This document shows, one piece after another, positions 1-12,356 of a stretch of DNA of 64,000 nt. Positions within the stretch are counted from its first letter, which is position 1. Every line of letters starts with the position of its first letter. The DNA is from Polydactylus sextarius (Eukaryota > Chordata > Actinopteri > Polynemidae), in the NCBI GenBank assembly GCA_016801845.1, contig CM028914.1, positions 7,448,501 through 7,512,500 on the forward strand, in the 5' to 3' direction. The notes under the pieces are model-generated. The model saw only the letters and a program-made list of their open reading frames with translations, searched no databases and was not told the origin of the DNA. Both the position numbers and the translations under genes were made by a program.

Positions 1-367
1 TCTTCAGGTCCTGCAGTTTTGCATGAATAACCTGTTTTGCTTATTTTTCACAGTTTATGGTATCATACAGATGTTCTCCATTTCCTCCAAATGTTGGATA
101 CACCAGCTTACATTGAATTCTTGATATAGGTTATATAAAATAGACGTAAAACATGTGGAGGCTCAGTAACTGTGTTGCTCACATTCAGCAGTAATACAGT
201 AGCAGGTAATCTGATGTTTGTTGACATGAAAATGTCATGAAAATTATAAGAGGTCTGTTTTGTTTATTAGTTGTATGTGGTCATCTGTTGATGTTCTGAA
301 ACATCTGTTCCCAGGCACTGACAATATTGCTTCCTCTTGATCTCAGCCCTAACACTGTGTCTGTCTA

Positions 368-386
368 TGTGTGTGTGTGTGTGTGT
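368..386. repeat. (TG)n microsatellite
   Basis: An uninterrupted run of about nine and a half TG units in intronic sequence. Confidence 0.9.
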
Positions 387-3300
387 ATTCTTGTATTTGT
401 GTTAGACACCTGTGTCTGTCATGTCTAATGAGGTTAGACTACACCCTCTACAGCGTTATTACTGTGTTGTTTCCTTTAGATAAAACTGTTCACACATTCA
501 TTCATCTTGCAGGATGAAAGGCTTCTCAGCAGGAAGCTAAATTGATATGCAGCTAAATTACACATTTGACTTCAGAGTACTGCCAATTAGGTTTTAAGTG
601 GTGTCAGCAATATTTTTAGTGATTTTAGGCAATAAGATGTTCTCACTTTGTTGAACTCAACTTTTTTCTTATTTCCTTTGCCTCATCTAACAAGTCTTTT
701 ACTCTACTCTTTAAATATTAAGTCTTTGCAAATGTGAACTGCACTTCTTTGATTTATGTAGCATAGTAAAATAGCTGACACTTGTCTATTAAGGCATTTT
801 AAATCTGATTGAAGAAAATGAAAGATTTTTTTTCGAACCCCACACAACATTAATGTCATTAATCAAACTGGAAAATTCAGTCTGTCTCTATAGTATGCAG
901 CTGAGATTAAATTAATAACATTATTTGTCAGCAAGAATATCATACACGCTAAGCTAAAATAAGTTTACTTTTCATTTTTATTGGCACCTGCAACCTAAGC
1001 TGTCTGATTAAGACTAATTTAATTAGAGCAGATGAGAACACCAGATATTGAGAGTGAGTCTTGGTCAGTCTCTATAGGATAGAATGGGAATTAGATCAAA
1101 TTTGTTTCAGTGCTTTAATGCAATTTTTGGTACTTAATTACAACTATTAAGATTGATGCTACTAAGAAAAGAAAGTTGACAGACCTCAAATTTATATTAA
1201 TGAAAATGACAAGAAATTGTAGCAACATTGTTTTTTTGTTTTTTTTTTTAAGTAGAAGTGTGTTTGTGAGACAACATGACAGGAAACCGCACCACGATAA
1301 ATCATATGAGATAGTGAAGGTGTTGATTGCTTGTACTTGCCAACATTCACTCATACCACAAATGATGTCTGTACGTCAAGTGCCATTAATATGCCGCAAA
1401 ACAGCACTGTACAAATGAGGAATTAAAACCTTTAATTTGAAATTTCATTTTGATATGTTGAAAGTGCCAGTCTTAAAATGGTAATAATTGCCTTATTGAG
1501 ACTTTGAACAGATGAATATTCATATTTACTTCAATCTTCCACCCCAGAGATGATGGGAGTTAATCCACTGTTTGGGATAGAAATTGCTTGGGTTTTTTGT
1601 CTGCCTTATTCATTAATTGCTCAATTTTAATTAATTATTCCAGATGCTCCAGAGACACAAGAGTTAGTTGTAAATGCACATTATACATCTGTATATTGAC
1701 ACCAAAGCAGCTCCAAAAACAAAGATGCCTCTGCTGCAGAAGTGTGAGCTACAGTAAAAACCTTGATACCACTAACAATATTTAATGAGACCCTTTTTTC
1801 ATAGTTTGTTTCTGCTTGTGTTCATGTCATAGTTCCACAGATAGGGAGTTGAATTTATGGTACTGGTGTATTTGATAGTGTGAGATCCAAAATAAAACCC
1901 AGTGACTGACGTAGTACTCAGATCTTTAAAGGTGACAGAGAATTTTACATTGACTTTGCTAAAGAACACTAGTCTACCCATATTCAAGAACATCCCATGC
2001 CCCACTCTAATTTCATTCCCTTCCCTTCAAAGGTGAATAGCTGTGAAAAGACGGCCTGTCCGTGTTCTGAAGCCGGCGAACTTTCATTAATTTGAGTGAC
2101 AGTGAAGGCAGCCAATCAGTGTCAAGTGCTTGCATTTCATAATACCATTTGCCAATTAAGCCCTATACTAAACAGGTGCAAAATCACGCATTTAAAATCC
2201 CCACCCTAAAATAACTTTAAATTAAAGACAAATATACTTCTACTATTTGCCTCTATCTTTTTGTAACCCACTCCATATTTACAAATATTATCTACCATCA
2301 TCTATCATCTATATCATCTATCAACCATCTTGATACAGGTGATTCTACTTTAATTTTGCTGTATTGTTCTGATATTGTTTGTGAGAAATTAAGCTTATAC
2401 ACTATAAGTCATCATGGACAGGGGCTTTGGTAATTAAAGAAAGTGCAGTGATGAACTGTGTTTCCCTAATGCTCTCAAATTAGTCACTGCTACAAGCAGG
2501 AGTTCTCCAGGGTACACAGTGTTACACCATAATATACTGTACATGTGACCGACTGGCCTAAATCTGCTCCACTGCTTCTCCATATTTTAATACACTCTTC
2601 CAGTCAATTCTTTTATTTTTCCTCAAGCCTTTTTAGCTGTTTGTTCAGTATATACTGACATTTACAAGTCTTTTTAGGCATGAAGCACAACATAGATTCA
2701 GTAACACACTCATACATATAACAACACAGCAATTAATTCATTCCTTCACAGTCTTGAGCATGTCACTCACTCACAAATGTACCAGTGAGCTTCACTGGTA
2801 GTGTCAACAACAACAAATCTGTTTTTTCCAATAAGTGTGAAAAGCTAAAGCATGTGTATAGATTACATTTTTTTGAATTTGTCTAATATGAGCAGTAACT
2901 TAGCAGTAAACAGCATTATCTACATTGTAAACAAACCTTAAACCATTATTTTGTTCTGTTTCTCACTTTCCAATGTTGTAAATATCTTATTATATTCTGT
3001 GAAACAGGAAAAAAAACATTGCTGTACAAGTCCAGTAATTTATTTGAGAATTGCTTGGCATAATCTGTCATAAAATGGATCAACATATCATAGCTCAGAG
3101 ACTGCTCATCTTGGATATGTGATGAGTGACAGTCTTTGGCATAAGAGGAGGGATATGAAGGCTTGGCCCTGGATCCTGAGGGGCAAGAAAGCCAATGGGT
3201 ATTTAAATAGCTGTGGATCCCAGGCTTTGGAATATGTCATTCCAGTTGACAAGCTACTGTCTGAATGACTGGCTGCTACTGTTATGAAATTGTTATGTCA

Positions 3301-4003
3301 AAAACCCTTCATCCTGTATAGTTTTTTATACTGTATGAATTTATAAAGAGCACAGTTCTGAAATGGTTGGACAGAAAGAAAGGGAAGGAAAAGAGAAATC
3401 ACAGCCAGACTAAAGTCACCAATTCCTTTTTAGAAGCAATCCTCTGAAGGGACATAGAGCTGAAATGGAGTACATGTTTTTTAAGTGCCCACTTTCAGTG
3501 ATAAATTTACCTGTTCTACGTTTGCACTGTGGTCATTTCTATAAATAGTCTAGAGACATAAAGGTCTACATAACTTGTCGTCCATCCAGGTCACCTCATT
3601 ATTAATGGAAAACTACAACTTTGACAATACATGTTTCTTGTATTTTTTCCTTTTTTTTTTCCTTTTGGTTTGACGACTTCCCCCAATGGTGGCAGATGTG
3701 TGTGACCCAGATAGCTTTACATAATGAACTGAGGAGGCAACATGCAAACAGGAAAACCATATCAACACAAGTCAGACAGGGAATTCAGAAATATATGTGT
3801 TGTTTGTTTGTTAATTCCTCCCTTCATTGTCCTGTTTTCTGGTTAATAACCTGATCTGTTACTGTTTTTTCCAGTTGAAAAGTTTATTAAAGTTCAACTT
3901 TAATGAGTCAATATCTGTCCACTACAGCCAGTCTACCTTGGAGCAAACAATTGAGTATGCAGCGTAGTCAAATGCACTCTGACTTCTTGTTCTGTTTGAT
4001 TTA

Positions 4004-4330
4004 TTACCTCTGCCAAGAAGGTTATGTTTTCATCCATGTCTTTTTGTTTGTTTATTTGCAGGATTACACAAAAAGTACTAAGCCAATTTGTACCAAACCT
4101 ATTAAATTTGGTGTGACTCCAGTAATTTCTCTTATCACTTTCCTAAACAATGCATTCAGGAATGAGTCTTGGCATTTTTGGCTGGAAATAAAGCATAGAT
4201 CTTGAACTCACAAAATGACCTTTTATAGTATGGAGGTCTATGAGTTTGTACAATTTTGTGCAGATCCAAATAATATCCCAAACCAGACAGGTGTGTAGTA
4301 GTTCTTTGGTCTTGGCAAGGTGTGTACTGT
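4004..4330. mobile_element. Degenerate DNA-transposon/MITE-like interspersed repeat
   Basis: The left end reads ACCTCTGCCAAGAAGGTTAT and is followed by a T/G-rich stretch and GGATTACACAAAAAGTACTA. The right end reads CTTGGCAAGGTGTGTAC. The two ends form an imperfect terminal inverted repeat (ACCTCTGCCAAG against ACACCTTGCCAAG). From memory, this layout of a 'cctccgccaaggaggttatg' head, an internal 'gcagatccaaa' and a 'cttggc..aggt' tail is a widespread repeat in fish and invertebrate genomes. The class is my inference, and no intact transposase is present. A short intronic ORF (3903-4205) covers part of it and is not considered a gene. Confidence 0.55.
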
Positions 4331-6319
4331 ACTTTTATTCTACAATGCCATATGGCAAAAACAATTCAAGTCTTAAACCAAAATAGAGATTTAGATTTAG
4401 ACTTAGATTTGTGACAATGAAAAAGTTGTCATGATTTTAATTAGATATCTGTGGAGCATTAACATTTTTCATAAACATGAAAGTGTGCATCTCCACAGAA
4501 GTGTACCATCTAAATATCGACTCAGCCAATGGAAAAGAAAGTCTATAGACATTTGACATATGAGGAAATAAAATGCAAAACTGAACAGCATATACCCTAT
4601 AGTATGTGACTCTCAACTCAAAGAGCTATAAACTATCCAATGACCCAGTAATGAACTTTAAGACAAAATATCTTTACCTTCATATACCAACAAGCAAATG
4701 ACCCTATTGTAATTACTGAAAGAGAAATAAATGGCTATATTATCAACTGAGTACATTGTATCTCATTAGCTCAAGGGAAAACATACTCATTATAATTGAA
4801 TGCTGTCATCAGCGCTGAAATTAGCATCCTATGTTTGCTTCATGTGATGATAATCAAAATACTATTGATATTACATTATTGCAGAAATTTGAACACTGTC
4901 AGCCAGTTCATCTTGCCTCTTAAGAAAGCGTCAGAGATGAACTTATTTTGTGTTTAAATATTTGATTATTTAATCATTTTAATTCAAATTATGACTAAAG
5001 CTGCAAAAACTATCTAAATGTAAATTACAAGTCTGGTAAACAATGAGTATAAATTATATCACACTGAAGTGTCATCATAGTACTTTTAGCAGCTATTTAT
5101 ATGTAATTTAGTTTTGAGGAAAAAGCACAGAATTGGTCAAAAGATACTACAACTTATAATACTTCATCTTTTGCCAACGAAGAAAAGATGTGACCCATAG
5201 AGAAGGAATGAGCGAAAGATTAAGAATTGTCTTAAGGCAAATGTTCACAGACAGAATTCAGATGAAAGATAAAACTCTCAGATAAAATGGAGGAACTGCC
5301 TTCTCTTAAACCAAGGAGAAAGAATAGAAGCTGTGCTCTTAGCATACATCTCTAGCTTCCTCTTGTTCCTTTTTTTGTTGTTTTTCAAATGTCACACTGT
5401 GTTGAAATGTGAGGATATGATCTACCCTCATTATTTTACCTGTGATGGTTGTCACAGAGTTTCTTCTTCATACTTGCTGCCACTTTTTGGTCTTCATTTA
5501 TACTTTTATTGCTTTGGAAGTTTTTTACAATTTCATTCTGTGCGTTCTACATACTCCATACTTTTTTAGCATGTGTGTTTATATATTAACTGTCTAAAAC
5601 AATATGCCATTTCCTGAATTATCTTGATCTTTGATTTTGATTACTGCATTTCATAACTCTGCCCACTGCCCCCTCCTACTGATTCATTTGAGTGAGTAAT
5701 TTTGTTGGCAGGTCTTGATTAAAGACCCCAAAATCTAAATGGGAATTTGGAGATGAAAATTGATAGAAACCAGAAGATCAATAGGACCCAAAAGCATAAT
5801 TTTTCTCTTAAGACCTCTCACAGGCTAATCTAGCAATCAATTGAATTACATGATAAATTAAGTAAAGACAGGAACCATTTTACATCTTTACATTTCATGT
5901 TTAGAGGTTTCAACCACATCTCACAGCTTTCATCATTGACTTGAGTTTGTTCGGTCATCACCATGTGAACAAAGACAAAGAGTTTTAAATCCAAATGGAC
6001 CTTCAAAAACAGTTTAACAGAGAAAACAGAGTTTATTCACTAGTGAAGACTGTGAAATGAAAAGCTGAAAGAGCCACTAAGTCTTGGGTTAGGATTATTT
6101 TGTTAAAGTTGAGAAAATGGTTTTTGTACCTGGAAAAGCAAATGCCAAGTTTTGAGGACTTGTTTGCAGTCACAGCTGTAAACACACAAGTCTCAAGGTG
6201 AACTAACAAAAAGTGATAAATAAAACTTAAATTAAACTTATATGGAGGATATGAAAGGAAAATATACATTTCCTCCTATAACCAATAGCTATGTTTTATC
6301 ATATTTTTAAAATGTATGC

Positions 6320-6349
6320 TTAGGTGGCTATATTTAGGTAGCCACCTAA
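6320..6349. repeat. Perfect 11-bp inverted repeat
   Basis: TTAGGTGGCTA at 6320-6330 pairs with TAGCCACCTAA at 6339-6349 across an 8-nt loop. No function is implied. Confidence 0.85.
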
Positions 6350-6589
6350 CCACCTCAGTACTGTATTGGTGCACTCTCCAATGATTTTGGAAAAGTGCCT
6401 CACAGAGTGAGCCATTGACATTCTTCGGTACATCCATTTCCGACCAACGAAAACACATTTGGAGAATTGTTTTGGAAGGCTGTTAAGAACAGCTACAATG
6501 AAGATGCTTAGCTACATGTTCCAGGTTTTGTATTGATCACACTGAATGCTGACAATCTAGCAAAGATGGTTACTGTGTGGCTGCAGCAC

Positions 6590-6609
6590 TTTTTTTTTTT
6601 TTTTTTTTT
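6590..6609. repeat. Poly-T tract (T20)
   Basis: Twenty consecutive T in intronic DNA. It could be the tail of an antisense retro-insertion, but no element body was recognised next to it. Confidence 0.9.
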
Positions 6610-8516
6610 AGTTAAAAATACAAAGCATTTCTCTAAAGACTCCCCGGTGAGTTTGGAGATAGCTATTTGTGCTGATCTTTCATGCATTTGCTTTCTTGTG
6701 ACAGCCAGGGTGCTTCTCTACAGTGCTTTCTCCTACCCAGAGAAGGTTGTTACCTTTTCAAATACAAATGTATCAATAACATGTAGAATTTCTTTGAAAA
6801 ACAGAATCTGATGATGGGCTTACTGGTTACTTACTATAGCTTTTTATCTGCCTTTTTAGCAGAAATGGATCTTCTTTGGGAAACGAGAGACTGGCATAGC
6901 AAAGGAAACACAGAAAAGGTCTTAGAGGCTGAAATCCCTGAACACAGTGAGGAGTCGTTAACAGCAGGATTCTTGGTGTCCCTTTCAAAATAATACAAAT
7001 ATATCCAAATGAGCAATTCATGATAACTTCTTGCAATAAAACAAGTCCTTAAATATAGCAGTATCCCATCTTTCTTGAGACATAAAACAATAAATAGAAA
7101 TAAAGTTTTCTTCTATTGTTTCACCAGCTTTCAGAGAAAAGCATAATGTTGTGATAATAGGTAGTGAGTGGTAGTGATAGTCATTAATTCAAAAAGTTGT
7201 TACTGGTAAAAGATCAAATATTCATCAGAGCCAGCTTGCAGAATTACTGCAGGGAGCAGGCTAAACATGATGTAAAATTGTTAACACATCAAATCGTTTG
7301 ATGGCTGAGCAGAATGCACCAGTCTTTTTCTGTTATCTATTTTGGCAGGAACAGAGGCACACTAGTCAGTGTTTGTCATAGTAATGGTAAGAGGTGCATG
7401 ATTGATAAATTCATAAAGAGTTAATGGCATAAACTTGTGTCAGTACACCTCACACTTATAGTTACTTACAATTGCCATTCTTTGTATGCCTCTAAAACTT
7501 TCCCCACAAGGTCATTGTGGGTTTTGGGCAGGGTAATGCTGGATGTTAGTCCAGGGTTCTCTGTCATCAGTGGAGTTCAGTTCAGTTAGGCCACATACAG
7601 CCAGGGGCGGCCATCTCCTCCAGTCTGCGAATCCAGGCAATTTAAAAGCTGTATACTCGTGGGATCATCAGGCAGCAGCTTGCAGGCCTCAGCAAGAGCT
7701 GTGAAAGGCCTTGAGATTACTGTAACTTACACAGCAGGTGTAGAGGAGAGTGCAGGATGGATGCTAAAAATGTAATCAACGCCCAAGCTTGTTCCCAGTC
7801 TCAATCTATTAGCAGGAGTTGGGGCCTGGTAATTATTTTCTTTGGCTAAATCCGCTTCACCGGGGCTGAGGGTACAAGTGCAACTGTATTTATATTCTCT
7901 CTCTGCCTTTGAGAATCTATTTATTCTTTGTTGTTGTTGTTGGCCCTATACTGAACAAACTCTACATTCTCTTATTTGCTTCATGGGTCCTACAGGTCAT
8001 CAAGTAGTTCATGACTCTGAAAGTCACTTGTGTCTCCATTAGGCAGTAGTTTGTTTCTATTACAACTAAAAGTGTATGAAGGTAGGAAGTGATTTTCTGT
8101 TTGAATGGGCTACAGTTTGTGAGGAACCACATATTGTGTTATTGAGCATGAGAAAACATAGACCAGAAAATAATAAATTGCACTGACTACAGTTGTGGTA
8201 TAGTACACCAGGTGAGTCTCATCTTGCTTTTTAATGCACATTTCTACATCTTTATTCATTATATGAATTATCAGTTTGACTATTAAAACATAGATCAAAA
8301 TATGCATTTGATGGATTCTAATAAAGACAAAAGAGACTTATAGATGAATATCATTAAACTTGCAAACTATTGTAAGTAGGCTAGTAGGATAATTTGTCAA
8401 ACAGTAATTGTATAAATTTTACACTTAAACACAGATTGTTCACCATCCAAATTGGTCTGACTGACTTTGGAGCTTGCATAAATGTAAATTATGTTTCTTA
8501 TTCTATTGGAAGGTGT

Positions 8517-8572
8517 CAGTGAGGATTTATCCATCCTCACTGATTGAACAATCAGTGAGGTATGTGTACCTC
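8517..8572. repeat. Chained inverted repeats around CAGTGAGG
   Basis: Three overlapping inverted repeats share arms. CAGTGAGGAT (8517-8526) pairs with ATCCTCACTG (8533-8542). CCTCACTGATTG (8535-8546) pairs perfectly with CAATCAGTGAGG (8549-8560) across a 2-nt loop. GAGGTA (8557-8562) pairs with TACCTC (8567-8572). The hairpins are mutually exclusive. Confidence 0.85.
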
Positions 8573-9920
8573 ATTCTTAATTCAGGCATGAAACATGATT
8601 GCAAAGACATTGAAGTAGATATCATAAAGAGTGGGTATTGCTGATATTTTAGTCTTACTGTTGATGAATACTGTTTTAAAATAGTCTCTTGTGTCTCTGT
8701 CACTGCCTCTTTTTAGAGGCTACTGTTACATTGAATAATATGCAACACTAATTTTGTATCCTCACATATGAGCTCCAATATATTTTATATGACAAACTAA
8801 AACCAGTAGTTAAGAATGCCCATAACTGAAATCAATCAAAGCAAACAATTATAACTTACCTAACACCTGAGCAAACACAGATGCAACCTATATGTGCTGG
8901 TTGATCACCACAAAATCCATTAAGTACGTATGTTCTGGACAGAGAATGCTGCAAGTATGAGACAGGGCATATTTGACTAAGCCAAAAAGTCCACAAGTCT
9001 CCCTACCTGGGCAACTAAGTGATATTGTCACCCCATTTTCCATAACATCATTAGAACAAGGACAGCCACTGGGTTTGACATCTTTCCTGTGGTAAATCCT
9101 GCTAGCTGTACCTGCTGAGTAAATCAATTAAAGTTTGATGAAAACCACTTACATTGTGATCAAGAAAATAAAAGGGTGAAAATTACTGACACTATAGGCA
9201 ATATGATTACTTGTGAAATGGGGGGCTCAGCAGGCTTTTTCATAACTCAAATTATTAAAATAACAGGAGCAGCAGTTTCAATAATAATTATGCTATTAGT
9301 CATAATTTCCGTTATAAGCATTCGATTGATTTACATGGGATTAAAACCAAAGAGTGCAACAGGTATATTTCTGCAGCCCGCATAGGTACTAAAGCCTTTG
9401 TGTTCCCATAAGTTACATGTTTTGTTGGACTAATATGATTCTCTGTGAGAGTGAGTAGAGGAAGAGGAAGAGATATACACCCGATGCGTATAGTGCTGAT
9501 ATGCAGTCTCAGAAGCCAGTTCTAGACGATAGGCTTCCAGACAGACAGGCAGACGGAGTGAATGCTACTGTACTATTTCTGCTTCACTGCTTTGCCAGTA
9601 ACTTTGGTGTTGCAATGGGTTTCTCATTTAGTTGGTGCCAAGCTGCACATACTCTGATAAGGCTTCGTGAGCACACCCTGATCCACTCTGCTGAATGTAT
9701 GGTAAGGCAAACTGGCAGACAGCTTGTCTGTAGTCAGTATATCTAGAGGCGTCATTTTAAATCAGTGGGAGTTATGTATTAGCTGAGAAATGCAGGAGTC
9801 ACTTTAAACTATGAATCATCACTTTTCTGCTTTTGATATGGGATTATTTCTCACACTATCAATAACAACTTCCCTAGAACAGTCCCATATTCAGAGAGCA
9901 AGAATGTTGTTCAGTACAAC

Positions 9921-9950
9921 ACTGACCATGACATTTCATTCATGGTCAGT
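9921..9950. repeat. Perfect 10-bp inverted repeat
   Basis: ACTGACCATG (9921-9930) and CATGGTCAGT (9941-9950) flank a 10-nt loop in the first intron. Confidence 0.8.
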
Positions 9951-12131
9951 CATCACTGCTCACAGCTGATTCTATCACCTGACTCTTCCTATCACCAATC
10001 ACAAATAAAAAAAAAAAAAAGTCTTTATAACTTGACAGCTCATACTCTTTCTCTGCTGAGCGTTCAAACTGCTGCTGCCGTTGACCCAGGTTGCTGCAAA
10101 CTCCCTCCACCTCCCCAGTCTCCTCTTGCTGTCCTTTGTAGATGGATGCTGTGCAAGCTGTTTTTGAATAATGGCTGGGTTTTTGCCATGGTTTCATATT
10201 TATGGAAATATATGTCTATGGAGTTTTTATTGCACTTCCTGCAGAATGTCTCACATGCTGCTTGGATTCATCTGGAAGGAGTCCTCAAGAACAAAATACT
10301 TTCTGTCAAATACAACTGTAATTTTTGTATTAAATACTACTACATTTTTTTGACACATACATTTGTAACTGAATTTGCAGTGCATGTGAGAATTTGTTTA
10401 GCTGTAGCCCTTAAGGTACTTATTATTTGAGATTATTATTATTTATTTATTTATTTTGCATTCAGTCACTAGCCTACTACACATCTATGTAGTAGGTTTC
10501 ATTGTTCCTGGTGGAATCCACCTTACCCAAGCTAGATTCAGATTCCTACACATCCACAATGGATTTGCAAGAAATATTTTATGCATGTGCTTCAGCATTA
10601 TGATTTGTAATTTACTTTTATATGTAGGAATCTGTTCAGATCAAGCACTCTGAGTATATATGAAGATAATCCACAACCAAGATCATGATGTGATCAATCT
10701 ATAGTGATATATTAAATGGAGTAAAGCAGCAAAACATAACGCGCAGTTTGTCCTTTCTAAATTGCTTTTATAACAATTTAGCTGCTATGAAAATGTTTTG
10801 TCTGTGAACTGACCATTTAGCTATGGTATAGTTATTGTTTTCAACTGCTTAATGTGTTTCATGTCTTTTTTCACAAGACTTAAAATTGACACCCATATCT
10901 CGATTTAAACATTCTGAAAGTTCAGTATGATGAGTAATCAAGTGGATAAAGTTAAAGATGTGAATGTTTATTGTCTTTGCAGTCACAGAGGAAATTCTGT
11001 ATAAACTATAAACTAGCTTACGGAGAGCCGAGTTAAGCAGCTGCCAACAGCAATTATGCAATATGAGGCTCTTCTGTGACTTGTGTCACCCTTCCAAGAT
11101 TGGCTCAGCTCTCGAAGACCTAGCTGCCCTCAGGAGTCAAAGAGTGTCCATCATATTCATAATTATCTGGAAGAGAGGTCCATCACTATTGCATATTAGT
11201 ACCACACAGACAGCATGGCAGTAAATAATCCCTTCATTTCAGCCAGAGGAGGTCAGGCAGACATAAATTCAACACAGAGCACTTTTACATCCTGGAGGGC
11301 ACCGTAGGGGGGTTTCATCATTTGAAGGATTGATGCCTTAGATTTCCCTTTTCTCCCTTGGTCTTTTAACCCAGATCTCATCAAATAAGTACAAATAAAA
11401 ACTTTTGCTCCTTTGACTTGGGTATATCTGGATTGTACTGAATGAATGTATGAATGTATGACTGCTTTGTACCGTTTTTTTTTTCACTGTAAATGTGACA
11501 AATTGCCCCAGTGAGCAACACTCAAAGCAGACCACCAATGAATTTGTCTTCCTTACAAATTACAGGTCACAGTCTGAAGTAAAGAAATATCTTCTCAGGT
11601 CAGACCTGGATGATTACTAGTTTATCAAACTTCTATGTTTCCATTTGTATTCATTTAAATAAACAGCAAAAAACATTATTGGCTTTTGGATTTTCTAAAG
11701 CTCACTTTTTGCTTTTATAACATTAACTAACACTTACCCAGACATTTTAAAAGGAATAGATAGTTTTAAACGGATTTAAAATGTTATATTCTCTGTTATA
11801 TCTAACATCAGTTGAGGGCCCTTAGCAATTTGCTTCTCTGGAAATATTTCTGCTAATGAGGTGGTATAAATTAAACAAATGTTAAAATAGTTAAAATTCC
11901 AAATGTCACACTGCAAGGTGTATTTTATTTTATTTTTTTTCACATACTTTTACACAAAGTCATGTTTTTATTGCTTATCAACATAAAAGCCTCATCTCAA
12001 CTATAGACCATGGTGATATTCAGACTAAATTTAGATTTTCTAAAGCAGAATTTACACTACCTAAAGTCACATTGGCGCATTTGGTTACAGGCACATTTAC
12101 TTGCTCTACATTGCGTGCATCATGTTGTTTA

Positions 12132-12356
12132 CTATTTTTTTAAGATTTGAGAGATGCACTCTCTTAAAATATCTGTGACTGTTTTCTTCTCATTCAGTCT
12201 CATTCTCTTTGCCACAGCAGGGACTTTCTTTAGCTTTCTTAGTTTTCCCCTGTCGACATTTATAGTGTGAGTGTGGAGGATGGCCTCAATGGTGGAGAGG
12301 AGCTCCATCTCCGGGACATTGGGCCTCCATGGTGCGAGTAGCTTCGGATCACTCAC
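12132..12356 (-). other. Unidentified coding-like antisense ORF (74 codons)
   Basis: This antisense ORF opens with GTG directly after a TAA stop and ends with TAG, so there is no conventional ATG at its 5' end; an internal ATG follows within the first 20 codons. The first half is visibly GC-richer than the surrounding AT-rich intron and uses C- or G-ending codons (CTC, ATC, GCC), which looks like former or current coding sequence. The peptide starts VSDPKLLAPWRPNVPEMELL, contains a basic stretch (GKLRKLKKV, AKRMRLNEKK) and ends ISQILKK. I do not recognise the family. It could be a terminal exon of an antisense intronic transcript, a retrocopy fragment, or part of a transposon protein. A chance ORF is also possible. 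Confidence 0.35.

Noticed and set aside
9942..10430. 162-codon plus-strand ORF
   Set aside because: It contains a poly-A/lysine stretch, has no domain and poor codon composition, and is flanked by no splice signals or promoter features. It looks like chance.
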